From the NCBI GenBank assembly GCA_963624605.1, contig CAVFQD010000013.1, positions 1-35,804 on the forward strand: DNA of 35,804 bases, given 5' to 3'. The translations under genes and the position numbers were made by a program. Shown piece after piece: positions 1 to 8,236 of this stretch. The notes beneath the pieces were generated by a model. That model saw only the letters and a list, made by a program, of their open reading frames with translations, did not search any database and was not told the DNA's origin. The DNA is from Fimenecus sp963624605 (GTDB taxonomy: Bacteria > Bacillota > Clostridia > Oscillospirales > Acutalibacteraceae). How positions within the stretch are numbered: position 1 is the first letter of the stretch; the number at the start of each line of letters is the position of its first letter.

Positions 1-170
1 GAAGCACCCGCACCTCTTCACTGTTCACTATTCACTCTTACCTCGCCCAAAGGGCACCGCCCCACCCTACCGTGTCGTCGCTACCGATTTTTGCGTATTT
101 CCGGACATCCGCAAGGGCTGTCCCTACAACACGGTATAATTCTTTCCGTGCGGCACGCCGACGCTCTTTG
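1..170. other. Intergenic stretch with hairpins, no gene
   Basis: I see no credible gene here. The stretch lies 3' of the minus-strand transporter gene. It holds several inverted repeats: TACCGTGT (68-75) pairs with ACACGGTA (129-136), and between them GGACA...TGTCC forms a smaller hairpin. The string CTATTCACTC occurs at 28-37 and again at 171-180, where it overlaps the transporter stop codon. The short reading frames across it lack ribosome binding sites and look like noise. It may be a degraded intergenic repeat of the kind common in gut Clostridia. That is an impression and not shown by this window alone. Confidence 0.4.
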
Positions 171-1049
171 CTATTCACTCTGTTTTGCCGTGTGTTCGTG
201 CTTATTGTTATACAAGAACATCAAAACGGCGGCGAGGATAATCACCGCATATCCGACAAAGCTCAGTAAATCGGGAATCTGATTGAACACGAAATAGCCT
301 ATTGCCGAGGTAAAAAGTATCTGCGAATAATCGTAAACCGATATTTCCCTTGCGGGCGCATATGAATATGCGGCGGTTATCGTAAACTGTCCGCCTGCCG
401 CACCTGCACCGGCAAGAATCAGGAACAGCCACTGCTTTGCGCTCATAGGCACATAGTCTATTATAAAGAACGGAAGCAGAACGACTACGGAAAATGTCGA
501 GAAAAAGAACACAATAAACGGTCCTTTTGCCCCTGCTTCACTCGCTTTTCTGACAAAAGCATAGGCGGCGCCCGCTCCTATTCCGCCGAGCAAGCCCATA
601 AGAGCCGGGAAAAGCTCAGCGTTTACCATTGAGGGCTTGACTATCAGCATACTGCCGAGGAATGCCGCGGTTATTGCGCTTATCTGGAACGGCGTTACCT
701 TTTCCTTTAATATAATAATGCTGAAAACTATCGCAAAAAACGGCGACATCTTATTGAGTATCGACGCGTCGGCGAGCACAAGTCTGTCTATCGCATAAAA
801 ATTGCACACAAGTCCGAGTGTTCCCGCCGCCGAACGAAAGAACATATATTTATACGACTCCCTCGGTGCTTTGAACATACTCGGATCTTTAAGAAGCACC
901 GCAAGCGCAAACAGCGCCGCAACCGCATTCCTGAAAAACGCCTTCTGAAGCGTGGGCAGGTCCCCCGCAAGCCTTACAAAGGTCATCATCAGCGCAAAGG
1001 AAAAAGCGGAGGTTATCATAAGGATAATACCTTTATATTTACTTTTCAA
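171..1049 (-). CDS. DMT-superfamily transporter (EamA type)
   Basis: This is a 292-residue integral membrane protein. It is built as two tandem EamA halves of about five helices each: the first half runs from residue 8 to about 140, the second from about 150 to 282. Its short basic tail carries no extra domain. The length and the two-fold design match drug/metabolite transporter superfamily permeases, which export or exchange small metabolites across the cytoplasmic membrane. The substrate cannot be read from sequence. The start is a TTG at 1047-1049, chosen because GGAGG lies 7 nt upstream. The gene begins 33 bp after the exonuclease III stop and shares its strand, so it is probably the second gene of that operon. 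Confidence 0.85.
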   Translation of the reverse strand: MKSKYKGIILMITSAFSFALMMTFVRLAGDLPTLQKAFFRNAVAALFALAVLLKDPSMFKAPRESYKYMFFRSAAGTLGLVCNFYAIDRLVLADASILNKMSPFFAIVFSIIILKEKVTPFQISAITAAFLGSMLIVKPSMVNAELFPALMGLLGGIGAGAAYAFVRKASEAGAKGPFIVFFFSTFSVVVLLPFFIIDYVPMSAKQWLFLILAGAGAAGGQFTITAAYSYAPAREISVYDYSQILFTSAIGYFVFNQIPDLLSFVGYAVIILAAVLMFLYNNKHEHTAKQSE

Positions 1050-1082
1050 ATTATCGCCTCCGTCATACCGCCAAAGCCCTTG

Positions 1083-1841
1083 TCATATATCCAAAAGTAA
1101 TTCCACGGGACAGTGGTCGCTGCCGAAAATCTCCTGATGTATGGACGCGCCCGCAAGATTTTTTTCAAGCTTCTTTGACGCTATAAAATAGTCTATACGC
1201 CACCCGACATTCTTATCCCTTGCGTGGAAACGGTACGACCACCATGAATATTCATTCTCGGCGTCGGGATAAAAATATCTGAAGGTGTCGATAAATCCGC
1301 AATCAAGCATCGTTGTCATCTTTTCCCTTTCCTCGGGAGTAAAGCCGGGATTTTTGGTGTTTGTTTTCGGGTTTTTAAGGTCGATTTCCTTATGTGCCAC
1401 ATTCAAATCTCCGCAGAAAACAACGGGCTTCTTCCTGTCAAGCGACAGGACATATTCCCTGAACTTGTCCTCCCACGACATACGGTACTCAAGCCTTTTG
1501 AGCCCGTCCTGCGAGTTCGGAGTGTAGCAGGTTATAAAATAAAACTTTTCAAATTCAAGCGTTATGACCCTGCCCTCATTGTCATAAAACGGCTGTTTTA
1601 TTCCGTACTCAACGCTTATGGGCTCCTCCTTTGTGAATATCGCCGTACCCGAATACCCCTTTTTCTCCGCATAATTCCAGTAGCAGCGGTAACCCTCGGG
1701 AGCAAAATCTATCTGACCCTGCTGCACCTTTGTCTCCTGCAGGCAGAATATATCGGCGTCAAGCGTGTTGAACGCAGTCATAAAATCCTTGTTCATAACC
1801 GCTCTTATTCCGTTTACATTCCAAGAAATAAATTTTTTCAT
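1083..1841 (-). CDS. xth: Exodeoxyribonuclease III / AP endonuclease
   Basis: This 252-residue protein belongs to the endonuclease/exonuclease/phosphatase fold. It opens with KKFISWNVNGIRA, whose Asn is a metal-site residue. Further on come the metal-binding Glu in LQETKVQ (around residue 36), the GDLNVAH motif, and the C-terminal catalytic GSDHCPVEL. All active-site elements are present and the length is normal for ExoA/XthA. The enzyme cleaves DNA 5' of abasic sites and removes 3'-blocking groups in base-excision repair. A good promoter (1872-1900) and a GGAG site about 10 nt upstream of the ATG support the start. It is probably co-transcribed with the downstream transporter. Confidence 0.95.
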   Translation of the reverse strand: MKKFISWNVNGIRAVMNKDFMTAFNTLDADIFCLQETKVQQGQIDFAPEGYRCYWNYAEKKGYSGTAIFTKEEPISVEYGIKQPFYDNEGRVITLEFEKFYFITCYTPNSQDGLKRLEYRMSWEDKFREYVLSLDRKKPVVFCGDLNVAHKEIDLKNPKTNTKNPGFTPEEREKMTTMLDCGFIDTFRYFYPDAENEYSWWSYRFHARDKNVGWRIDYFIASKKLEKNLAGASIHQEIFGSDHCPVELLLDI

Positions 1842-1871
1842 ATTTATTTTAACTCCTGTATTTTTTATAAG

Positions 1872-1900
1872 AGTATATCACATTATCCGAAAAGGCTCAA
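1872..1900 (-). promoter_or_regulatory. Sigma-A-type promoter of xth
   Basis: Read on the minus strand: -35 TTGAGC (1895-1900), 17-bp spacer, -10 TATACT (1872-1877). The xth ATG lies about 30 bp further on, behind a GGAG site. The -10 abuts one arm of the 10-bp inverted repeat at 1877-1916. Confidence 0.75.
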
Positions 1901-1916
1901 CAAAATATAATGTGAT
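1877..1916. promoter_or_regulatory. 10-bp inverted repeat between divergent promoters
   Basis: ATCACATTAT (1877-1886) and ATAATGTGAT (1907-1916) are perfect reverse complements, 20 bp apart. The left arm touches the xth -10 and the right arm lies just upstream of the xth -35, next to the opposite-facing promoter at 1921. This is the geometry of an operator for a dimeric regulator acting on one or both genes. The regulator is unknown. Confidence 0.4.
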
Positions 1917-1920
1917 TTTA

Positions 1921-1949
1921 TTGACTTTAAGCCGCAAAAAATGTAAAAT
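1921..1949 (+). promoter_or_regulatory. Sigma-A-type promoter of the 1987 gene
   Basis: -35 TTGACT (1921-1926), 17-bp spacer, -10 TAAAAT (1944-1949). Initiation near 1956 would leave a leader of about 30 nt before the ATG at 1987. Confidence 0.75.
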
Positions 1950-1986
1950 ACGAGTGAAAAATGTATAAGAAGAAAAGAGTAATTAT

Positions 1987-2889
1987 ATGAATGAAAAAAC
2001 AACCTCTTCCGAAAGGGTCGAAACAGGCAAATCGTTCTGGAGCGTATTTGCCAAGGCTGTCGGTCTTATAATGGGAGTGGCAATAGCTTACATTGTGCTT
2101 TATATGGCGTATAAAGACGGCAATACCTTCTATCAGTCGGCGTCTGCCGAAAAACCGGGCACTGACTTTGTTTCTCCGTCGTCTTTACCTGCAAACGGAA
2201 GCGTTACCGTTCCCGACAATGCAAACGGCTCGGCTCTTCCGCTGCCGGACAGCGAGGTTCCGCCTGTTGATATTACAAAAATGCCGCAGACGAAGGAGGA
2301 AATCGTCGAATATTACAAAGCGGCAAACGCAAAGGTGAAATCGCAGGCAAAGAGCATTACAAGAACATATAACAGAGCCTCCAATTACAACGGCGTTATA
2401 GAAACGGGAAACAACCCGTTGCTTTCAAGAATAGGCAAAGCCGTAATGGGAAAATTCCTTACTGAGGATCTCGAACCGAAAACATTCGTCTCCCGTGATG
2501 AAATTGCGGCAAACTTTCCGCCCGCCAATACGGTCTGTGCGCTGTCGGCAGACGATGTTGAAAACGCAACCTGTACCGATAAGGGCGATTTTTACGAAAT
2601 GGAAATACATATGCTGCCGGAGGTTGACCCCGTAAACGGAAAAGGAACGGGAGCTGTCAGCACAATAATCACAAAGCAGGAAATCACCGACGCAGTTGCG
2701 GGATATGTCGAAATTTCGGATATTCACTGCGATTATGAAAATGTATATCTCATTGCAAGCATAGACAAAGCAACGGGAGATATCACGAACTTATATGTTC
2801 ATATGCCGCTGTATCTCAATCTGTCCGCTCTCGGCATGGACTGCAAGGTCGGTCTCTGCTTTGAGGACAGATACACAGTCGAATGGTAA
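1987..2889 (+). CDS. Membrane-anchored protein of unknown function
   Basis: I do not recognise this 300-residue protein. It has a short polar N-terminus, one transmembrane helix at about residues 22-42, and a Ser/Pro/Asn-rich linker (about 50-95). The linker is followed by a predicted helical stretch beginning KMPQTKEEIVEYYKAANAK and a mixed alpha/beta C-terminal domain. The topology suggests a single-pass protein with its bulk outside the cell. It has its own promoter and sits 12 bp upstream of the HAD phosphatase gene, so the two are probably co-transcribed. No catalytic motif is visible. The cysteines in the C-terminal half (for example VCALS, NATCTD, MDCKVGLC) could form disulfides, but that is speculative. 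Confidence 0.75.
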   Translation: MNEKTTSSERVETGKSFWSVFAKAVGLIMGVAIAYIVLYMAYKDGNTFYQSASAEKPGTDFVSPSSLPANGSVTVPDNANGSALPLPDSEVPPVDITKMPQTKEEIVEYYKAANAKVKSQAKSITRTYNRASNYNGVIETGNNPLLSRIGKAVMGKFLTEDLEPKTFVSRDEIAANFPPANTVCALSADDVENATCTDKGDFYEMEIHMLPEVDPVNGKGTGAVSTIITKQEITDAVAGYVEISDIHCDYENVYLIASIDKATGDITNLYVHMPLYLNLSALGMDCKVGLCFEDRYTVEW

Positions 2890-2901
2890 AGGAAAAGTGA
2901 A

Positions 2902-3690
2902 ATGAGCAAAAACAATTTATTCGACAAAACAAAATACTTTATCATTGATATGGACGGCACATTTTACCTTGACGGCAATCTTATCGACGGCTCGCTTGAT
3001 TTTCTTGAAAAGGCAAGGAGCGTGGGAAAGGATTTCTGCTTCTTCACCAACAACTCGTCGAACAATGTTGAGGTATGCAAAAGGAAGCTACACAATATGG
3101 GCTGTGATGTAACGGACGATAAAATTGTCATTTCCTCCCATGTTACGATTTCGCATCTCAAAAGGAATTATCCCGACGCCAAGGTTTATCTTCTCGGCAA
3201 CGAAAGGCTGACAGCCGATTTTGTAAACGCAGGTATTGAGCTCGACGAAGAAAATCCCGACATCGTGGTACTCGGCTTTGACACAACCCTTACTTATGAA
3301 AAGATAAGAAAAGCCTGCAAATTTATTGCAGACGGCAAAAAATACATTGCCACCCATCCCGATTTCAATTGCCCGACGGCAGACGGCTTTATGCCCGACA
3401 CGGGCTCAATGATGGCTATGTTCAAAGCCTCCACGGGTAAGGACCCCGAGGTTATGGGCAAGCCCCACGCCCACACGGTCGATTATCTTACCGAAAAGCT
3501 CGGCTGTGAAAAGGAGGAGCTTTGCTTTATCGGGGACAGGCTCGAAACGGATATTGCAATCGGTATGAACAACAGAGTTACCTCCGTGCTTGTGCTGACG
3601 GGCGTTACGGACCTTGCTTCTTATGAAAAGAGCGATATTAAAGCCTCATTCGTCGCAAAGTCGTTAAAGGCTTTGGCTGAGGAATTATAA
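2902..3690 (+). CDS. HAD-IIA family phosphatase (NagD-like)
   Basis: This 262-residue haloacid-dehalogenase hydrolase has the motifs in order. Motif I is IDMDGT (nucleophile D16, acid D18). Motif II is FFTNNSS (about 48-53). The motif III lysine lies in GKPHA (K187). Motif IV is GDRLETD (D212, D217). The large C2-type cap between motifs II and III is that of NagD/PGP/NIF subfamily IIA. Family members dephosphorylate small phosphorylated metabolites such as sugar phosphates, nucleotides or 2-phosphoglycolate. The substrate here is not determinable. An AAGGA site lies 6 nt upstream of the ATG. The gene is probably second in a transcript with the preceding unknown gene and ends at a strong terminator. 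Confidence 0.9.
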   Translation: MSKNNLFDKTKYFIIDMDGTFYLDGNLIDGSLDFLEKARSVGKDFCFFTNNSSNNVEVCKRKLHNMGCDVTDDKIVISSHVTISHLKRNYPDAKVYLLGNERLTADFVNAGIELDEENPDIVVLGFDTTLTYEKIRKACKFIADGKKYIATHPDFNCPTADGFMPDTGSMMAMFKASTGKDPEVMGKPHAHTVDYLTEKLGCEKEELCFIGDRLETDIAIGMNNRVTSVLVLTGVTDLASYEKSDIKASFVAKSLKALAEEL

Positions 3691-3697
3691 AACAAAG

Positions 3698-3740
3698 AAA
3701 CGGAGATTAAGGCTGAGTGTCCAGCCAAGCGTCTCCGTTT
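3698..3740. terminator. Bidirectional terminator between HAD gene and spoIID
   Basis: AAACGGAGA (3698-3706) pairs with TCTCCGTTT (3732-3740). Inside is a second small stem, GGCTG (3711-3715) with CAGCC (3722-3726). A T-run follows on the plus strand, and A-rich sequence precedes on the left, so it can serve both convergent genes. Confidence 0.8.
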
Positions 3741-3745
3741 TTTGT

Positions 3746-4747
3746 TTATTCAAGCGGTATTTTTTCGATTTTCGTGCCCGTATAGTAATGGGAAAGTATC
3801 GCCTTGTAATCACTGCCGTTTCTTGCCATATAGTCGGCACCGTATTGGCTCATTCCTATAAGGTGTCCGTAGCCCGTCACATTAAAGGTAAAGCTTCCGT
3901 TTGAATATTCAATGGAAAAAGCGGGACTTCTCAGTGAAAATAAATTGCGTGTCTTTGTGCCCGTAAGTGTTTTGCCGCCTATGACGATGCTTTTTACCGC
4001 TCCCGCTTCAGTGCGCTCCGTGTTTCCTATCCACGCAGACGGGTCGTCGCCGAGCTGAATTTCGGTATCGCCGGACACCGCCTGTCTGAACTGCTCCGCA
4101 GTCATAACGACGCTCGAAGAACAGTCGGGGGACAATTTATCTCCCGAGGACACAACCGAGACAAGATACGGCAATTCCCCTCCCCATATGTCCGAGGCGT
4201 TTTCTGTCTTGCCCGTGCTTATGGCGCAGTACGCCGCAACTATCGGCTCGGAATTGTAGGTTACCGCCTGCCCCGCAACCTCGCTTACGGCGGCAAGTAT
4301 TTTTTCGTGATAACGGTCATATTTATCGCCCCACTTCTCCTTTTGCTGTTCCTCGCTCAAATATCCCTGATGCTTTTTCGGGTCGTCCGATATGTCGGCA
4401 CCGTTGAGTGAGGAATCGGGATTTTTGCGAAGTCTTACAAGGTTTGTATATGCCGCAACCGCCTGCGCTTTAAGCGCCTCCTCGTGATATGTCGCAGGCA
4501 TTTCACTTGCAACGCAGCCGACAAGATATTCCGTAACGGACGCCGTCATTATATTGCCGTCTGCTTTAGCCATAACCTTGACAACGCCGTTTTCCGCATC
4601 GTCTGACTCGTCCGCTTCGGAAGAAAACGAGAAGGAAAATGTCTCCTTTACATTCTTTGCCGAAAACTCCGACAGGTCAAGTGCCGCCACAGGAGTCGCT
4701 ATCATTGCGGCAAGCATTACAAATACAAAAATTACCGGTCTTTTCAT
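3746..4747 (-). CDS. spoIID: SpoIID/LytB-type peptidoglycan lytic transglycosylase
   Basis: This is a 333-residue secreted or membrane-anchored protein. Residues 1-22 form a hydrophobic signal or anchor. The SpoIID domain follows, with the catalytic-glutamate motif GCVASEMPATYHEEALKAQA (likely E82) and the C-terminal GYGHLIGMSQYGA, a variant of the family's GHGxGMSQ. SpoIID trims glycan strands lacking stem peptides and works with SpoIIP and SpoIIM in engulfment. No spoIIM or spoIIP is next to it, so a paralogous LytB-type role is possible. The leucine in place of the usual small residue after the conserved His is mildly odd. A GGAGG site 9 nt upstream supports the start. Confidence 0.85.
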   Translation of the reverse strand: MKRPVIFVFVMLAAMIATPVAALDLSEFSAKNVKETFSFSFSSEADESDDAENGVVKVMAKADGNIMTASVTEYLVGCVASEMPATYHEEALKAQAVAAYTNLVRLRKNPDSSLNGADISDDPKKHQGYLSEEQQKEKWGDKYDRYHEKILAAVSEVAGQAVTYNSEPIVAAYCAISTGKTENASDIWGGELPYLVSVVSSGDKLSPDCSSSVVMTAEQFRQAVSGDTEIQLGDDPSAWIGNTERTEAGAVKSIVIGGKTLTGTKTRNLFSLRSPAFSIEYSNGSFTFNVTGYGHLIGMSQYGADYMARNGSDYKAILSHYYTGTKIEKIPLE

Positions 4748-4782
4748 TTAATATACCTCCGTTTATAATTCTTTGGTTTTCG

Positions 4783-4811
4783 TTGACTTTACGGCTGTTT
4801 TGATATACAAT
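4783..4811 (+). promoter_or_regulatory. Sigma-A-type promoter of citrate synthase
   Basis: -35 TTGACT (4783-4788), 17-bp spacer, -10 TACAAT (4806-4811). Predicted initiation near 4818 leaves a leader of about 60 nt to the ATG at 4877, which has an AAGGAGG site at 4862-4868. Confidence 0.8.
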
Positions 4812-4821
4812 AGAATATCAA
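4800..4821. promoter_or_regulatory. Palindrome over the citrate synthase -10 region
   Basis: TTGATAT (4800-4806) and ATATCAA (4815-4821) are perfect inverted repeats with an 8-bp centre. The 22-bp palindrome spans the -10 box and the predicted start site, a classic repressor position. The cognate regulator is unknown. Confidence 0.45.
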
Positions 4822-4876
4822 TTAAAATGTATAATTGTGTCCTGATATATTATTTTATTTGTAAGGAGGCTCGGAA

Positions 4877-6289
4877 ATGTCCGAATTTATTTCTTCCATC
4901 TCCGACAATACCATTCATAGTTTATGCGACGAATTGTTGAAAAATAACAGCATACAGCCCGAGGACTATAAAAGATTTGATGTTAAAAAGGGCTTGAGAA
5001 ATTCCGACGGCACGGGCGTTATGGCAGGTCTTACGCGAATTTGCTCGGTCGAGGGCTACTACATAGACGACGGCGAACGCGTACCGAGAGAGGGCAGACT
5101 TTTTTACCGCGGTATAAATATGAGCGATATAGTCAAAAACTGTAAGGAGGAGAACCGCTTCGGCTTTGAAGAGGTCGTATGGCTCCTGCTTTTCGGCGAT
5201 TTGCCGACAAAGGAGCAGCTTGATGTTTTCACCTCCGTCCTCGCTCAGGCAAGGGAGCTTCCCGATGAATTCATTGAGGATATAATAATGAAAGCTCCGT
5301 CGAGGGACATTATGAACAAGGTCGCAAGCTCCGTGCTCGGACTTTACACCTTTGACGAAAACCCGGATGACACCTCGCTTGAAAATGTTCTTCGCCAGTC
5401 AATTCAGCTTATAGCGCAAATTCCGATGCTTATGTCCTACGCATATCAGGCAAAGAGAAGAACCTTTGACCGTAAGAGTATGTATATTCATCAGAACAGG
5501 CTAAGCTACACAATGGCAGAGTCCATTCTCGGCTCTATCCGTTCCGACCGCAAATTCACGGACGCCGAGGCAAAGCTTCTCGACACCTGTATGATAATTC
5601 ACGCAGACCACGGCGGCGGTAACAACTCGGCATTCACAACGCGTTGTATTTCCTCTACCGGAACGGACACCTATTCGGCAATTGCCGCCGGTATCGGCTC
5701 TCTTAAAGGCCCCAAGCACGGCGGTGCAAACATAAGAGTTCACAATATGGTTGAGGATATAAAGGCAAATGTCAAAAACACGGCAGATGAGGGTCAGATA
5801 GCCGATTACCTTACAAAGGTTATCAAAAAAGAGGCAGGCGACGGCTCCGGCCTTATATACGGTATGGGTCACGCTGTTTACACGCTCTCGGACCCGAGGG
5901 CTGTGCTTCTTAAAAACGATGCTCAGAAGTACTCGGCACAGTTCGGCTACGAGGAGGAATTCAAAATCCTCGAAGCCGTTGAAAAGGTTACGCCCGAGCT
6001 ATTCTGTAAATACAAGGGCATAAAGAAGAAAATATGCGCCAATGTCGATTTGTACTCGGGTCTTATCTACTCGATGCTCAAAATTCCCGAGGAGCTTTTT
6101 ACGCCGATGTTTATGTCGGCAAGGGTTCCCGGCTGGTGTGCTCACAGAATAGAGGAGCTTTATTCCGCCGGCAAGATAATGCGCCCCGCATACAAGAGCG
6201 TTTCTCTGCCGAGGAGCTTCGTTCCGCTTTCGGAGCGAATTGACGACCATACGGTACAGAGCGAATATATACCCACCGAAGAAAGATAA
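4877..6289 (+). CDS. gltA: Citrate synthase
   Basis: This 470-residue protein condenses acetyl-CoA and oxaloacetate to citrate and CoA. The signature residues can be placed. GPKHGGAN holds the oxaloacetate-binding His (H281), GMGHAVYTLSDPRA holds the second catalytic His (H332) and Arg (R341), and NVDLYSG holds the catalytic Asp (D391). IHADHGGGNNS (241-251) is the usual substrate-loop motif. The protein is longer at the N-terminus than the 370-residue prokaryotic type, as in many Clostridia. No aconitase or isocitrate dehydrogenase is nearby, so it probably feeds 2-oxoglutarate/glutamate synthesis, which is an inference. It has its own promoter with an overlapping palindrome and leads the 4.9-10 kb plus-strand cluster. 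Confidence 0.95.
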   Translation: MSEFISSISDNTIHSLCDELLKNNSIQPEDYKRFDVKKGLRNSDGTGVMAGLTRICSVEGYYIDDGERVPREGRLFYRGINMSDIVKNCKEENRFGFEEVVWLLLFGDLPTKEQLDVFTSVLAQARELPDEFIEDIIMKAPSRDIMNKVASSVLGLYTFDENPDDTSLENVLRQSIQLIAQIPMLMSYAYQAKRRTFDRKSMYIHQNRLSYTMAESILGSIRSDRKFTDAEAKLLDTCMIIHADHGGGNNSAFTTRCISSTGTDTYSAIAAGIGSLKGPKHGGANIRVHNMVEDIKANVKNTADEGQIADYLTKVIKKEAGDGSGLIYGMGHAVYTLSDPRAVLLKNDAQKYSAQFGYEEEFKILEAVEKVTPELFCKYKGIKKKICANVDLYSGLIYSMLKIPEELFTPMFMSARVPGWCAHRIEELYSAGKIMRPAYKSVSLPRSFVPLSERIDDHTVQSEYIPTEER

Positions 6290-6309
6290 TTACGAAAGAG
6301 GCTTAAAAA

Positions 6310-7266
6310 ATGAGTTCAAAATCACAAAAAAAGAATATCGGCTTCAAAGCGATATACGCTGTTCTCGGCGTTGCTCTTGCGGCTTTAATCCCTGTCAGAA
6401 TTTATCAGCTTGTCTGCCTTAACGAGAGAGATTCAAGCGGATTTTTCTCAAGAGTAAACGCAAGCGTTTATGTCTTTTATGCACTCGCAGTTATCTTTGC
6501 GGCGGCAATATTCGTGCTCGTAACTCTTACAAACAAGGTTACGGCTTCAAAATCGGTAAGGGGCAAATCGAAGCCGCTTTGCGTCGGCGCAGCGCTGTTT
6601 GCTCTCGGCCTTGCATATGACACGGGTGTTTGCGTCGCTTCCTTTATAAAATCGGTCTCAAGCTACGGCGCGGGTTCTAACGTTATGTCATATCTGTTCT
6701 CAAACGGTATGTTTTCCGTGCTTTTCGAGGCGTTCTTCGGACTTTGCGCCTGTATTTACTTCATACTTTTCGCCCTCTATTATCACGACGGCAAGGGATC
6801 GTTTGCCGATTACAAATTTCTTGCGCTTTCCCCGCTTTTCTGGGCTATGTTCAGAACAGTTTACAGATTTATGACAAAGATAAGCTTTATAGTTCTCGCA
6901 GACCTTATGCTTGAGCTTGCAATGCTTGTGTTTATGATGCTTTTCTTTATGTCTTTTGCGAGAATAAGCTCGCAGATATGTCAGAAATATGAAATGCGCA
7001 AAGCTATGAAATATGCCCTTATCGCGGCAATGTTTGCACTTGTTATCGGCGTTTCAAGGCTTGCGGTTACGGCTTGCGGACTTTCCGAGACGCTCCCGAC
7101 AGGCTTCCCGTTTTCGCTCACCGATTTAACCTTCGGCGTGTTTGCGATTATCTATGTTGACGCCTGCTCAAAATCCGGCAGAAGTGCAGACGAGGACGAG
7201 CTGTTGGCTGATGAAACCGAAAAGCCGTCAAAGGAGCCCGTTAACAAAGATTTCCTTGACAACTGA
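6310..7266 (+). CDS. Polytopic membrane protein, unknown function
   Basis: I do not recognise this 318-residue protein. It has about eight hydrophobic segments: near residues 12-30, 50-72, 86-106, 126-156, 172-190, 196-220, 236-258 and 270-290. Short basic loops link them, and a charged acidic C-terminal tail begins at about residue 295. No catalytic or transporter signature stands out. An AGAGG site precedes the ATG. It begins 20 bp after citrate synthase and 14 bp before the AEC transporter, so it almost certainly belongs to one transcript with them. Confidence 0.75.
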   Translation: MSSKSQKKNIGFKAIYAVLGVALAALIPVRIYQLVCLNERDSSGFFSRVNASVYVFYALAVIFAAAIFVLVTLTNKVTASKSVRGKSKPLCVGAALFALGLAYDTGVCVASFIKSVSSYGAGSNVMSYLFSNGMFSVLFEAFFGLCACIYFILFALYYHDGKGSFADYKFLALSPLFWAMFRTVYRFMTKISFIVLADLMLELAMLVFMMLFFMSFARISSQICQKYEMRKAMKYALIAAMFALVIGVSRLAVTACGLSETLPTGFPFSLTDLTFGVFAIIYVDACSKSGRSADEDELLADETEKPSKEPVNKDFLDN

Positions 7267-7280
7267 CGGCGGGGAAATCC

Positions 7281-8219
7281 ATGTTCTTACAAAATGTTGC
7301 AGTTGCGGCAAAGCAGGTGGCGATTCTTTATATTATAGTTGCCGTCGGCTTTTTCTGTGACAGAACCAAGCTTTATACCGAAAAGGCGTCAAGGCTTACA
7401 AACGACCTTCTTTTTTATGTTGTTACCCCGGCCATAATAATTTCATCGTTTACCGCAATGGAGCTGACCGATGAAAATTGGCACAATCTTCTTATGTCGT
7501 TCCTCGGCGGAACGGTGTTCCACATTATCGCAATTATAATCTCCCTGCCGTTTTTCAGGCACGGCAAGGAGGACTCAATGAGGGTGTATAAATTTGCCTG
7601 TGTATACGGCAATGTCGGATATATGGTGCTGCCGCTTGCAGCGGCTGTTCTCGGCACAGAGGGCGTATTCTTCTGCTCGGGCGTGCTTATCCCTTTCAAT
7701 GTTTTTTCGTTTACGCACGGCGTTTGCCTTATGAAAAAGAGCAAAAACGGAAAATCACCGATAAGCCTTAAATCGCTTATCCTGAATCCCGGCATTATCT
7801 CGGTTATAATCGGGCTTCCGATTTACCTTTTGGAAATAAGACTTCCCGATATTATACTCACGCCCGTCGAATACATTGCAAGCATAAACACACCGCTTGC
7901 CATGCTTATGTTCGGCACATACCTTTCAAAAACGGACCTCAAAAAGATGTTTTTGCGCCGTGAAGCGTACCTTGTGGCGCTGTTGAAGCTTATTGCAACG
8001 CCTCTTATTTCTTTCGGCGTGTTCAGGCTTATGGGCATTTCGGGCACATTGCTCACTGCACTTATTCTTTCGGCTTCCGCTCCGACTGCGAACAACACGG
8101 TTATGTTCTCGACAAAGTACGGCAGGGACAACGAGGCGGCGTCGCAGACGGTTGCGGTCGTAAGCTTTATTTCGATTATTACAATGCCGGTCATGATAGC
8201 ACTTTCGCAGAATTTTTAA
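7281..8219 (+). CDS. AEC-family transporter
   Basis: This 312-residue, roughly ten-helix membrane protein resembles the auxin efflux carrier (AEC) family. It has an N-terminal block with helix-breaking residues (VVTPAIIISSF), a central basic loop (KKSKNGK), and a C-terminal block with the conserved STSAPTANNTV-like segment, here LSASAPTANNTVMFS. Bacterial AEC proteins carry out malate, malonate or other carboxylate transport. Lying in the citrate synthase transcript, this one may move a di- or tricarboxylate, but that is inference from context only. It is separated by 17 bp from holB. Confidence 0.85.
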   Translation: MFLQNVAVAAKQVAILYIIVAVGFFCDRTKLYTEKASRLTNDLLFYVVTPAIIISSFTAMELTDENWHNLLMSFLGGTVFHIIAIIISLPFFRHGKEDSMRVYKFACVYGNVGYMVLPLAAAVLGTEGVFFCSGVLIPFNVFSFTHGVCLMKKSKNGKSPISLKSLILNPGIISVIIGLPIYLLEIRLPDIILTPVEYIASINTPLAMLMFGTYLSKTDLKKMFLRREAYLVALLKLIATPLISFGVFRLMGISGTLLTALILSASAPTANNTVMFSTKYGRDNEAASQTVAVVSFISIITMPVMIALSQNF

Positions 8220-8236
8220 CGAAAGATTTTGATTTT

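Noticed and set aside
1765..1968. Small plus-strand frame between xth and the next gene
   Set aside because: It runs antisense through the xth start and across two promoters without a ribosome binding site.
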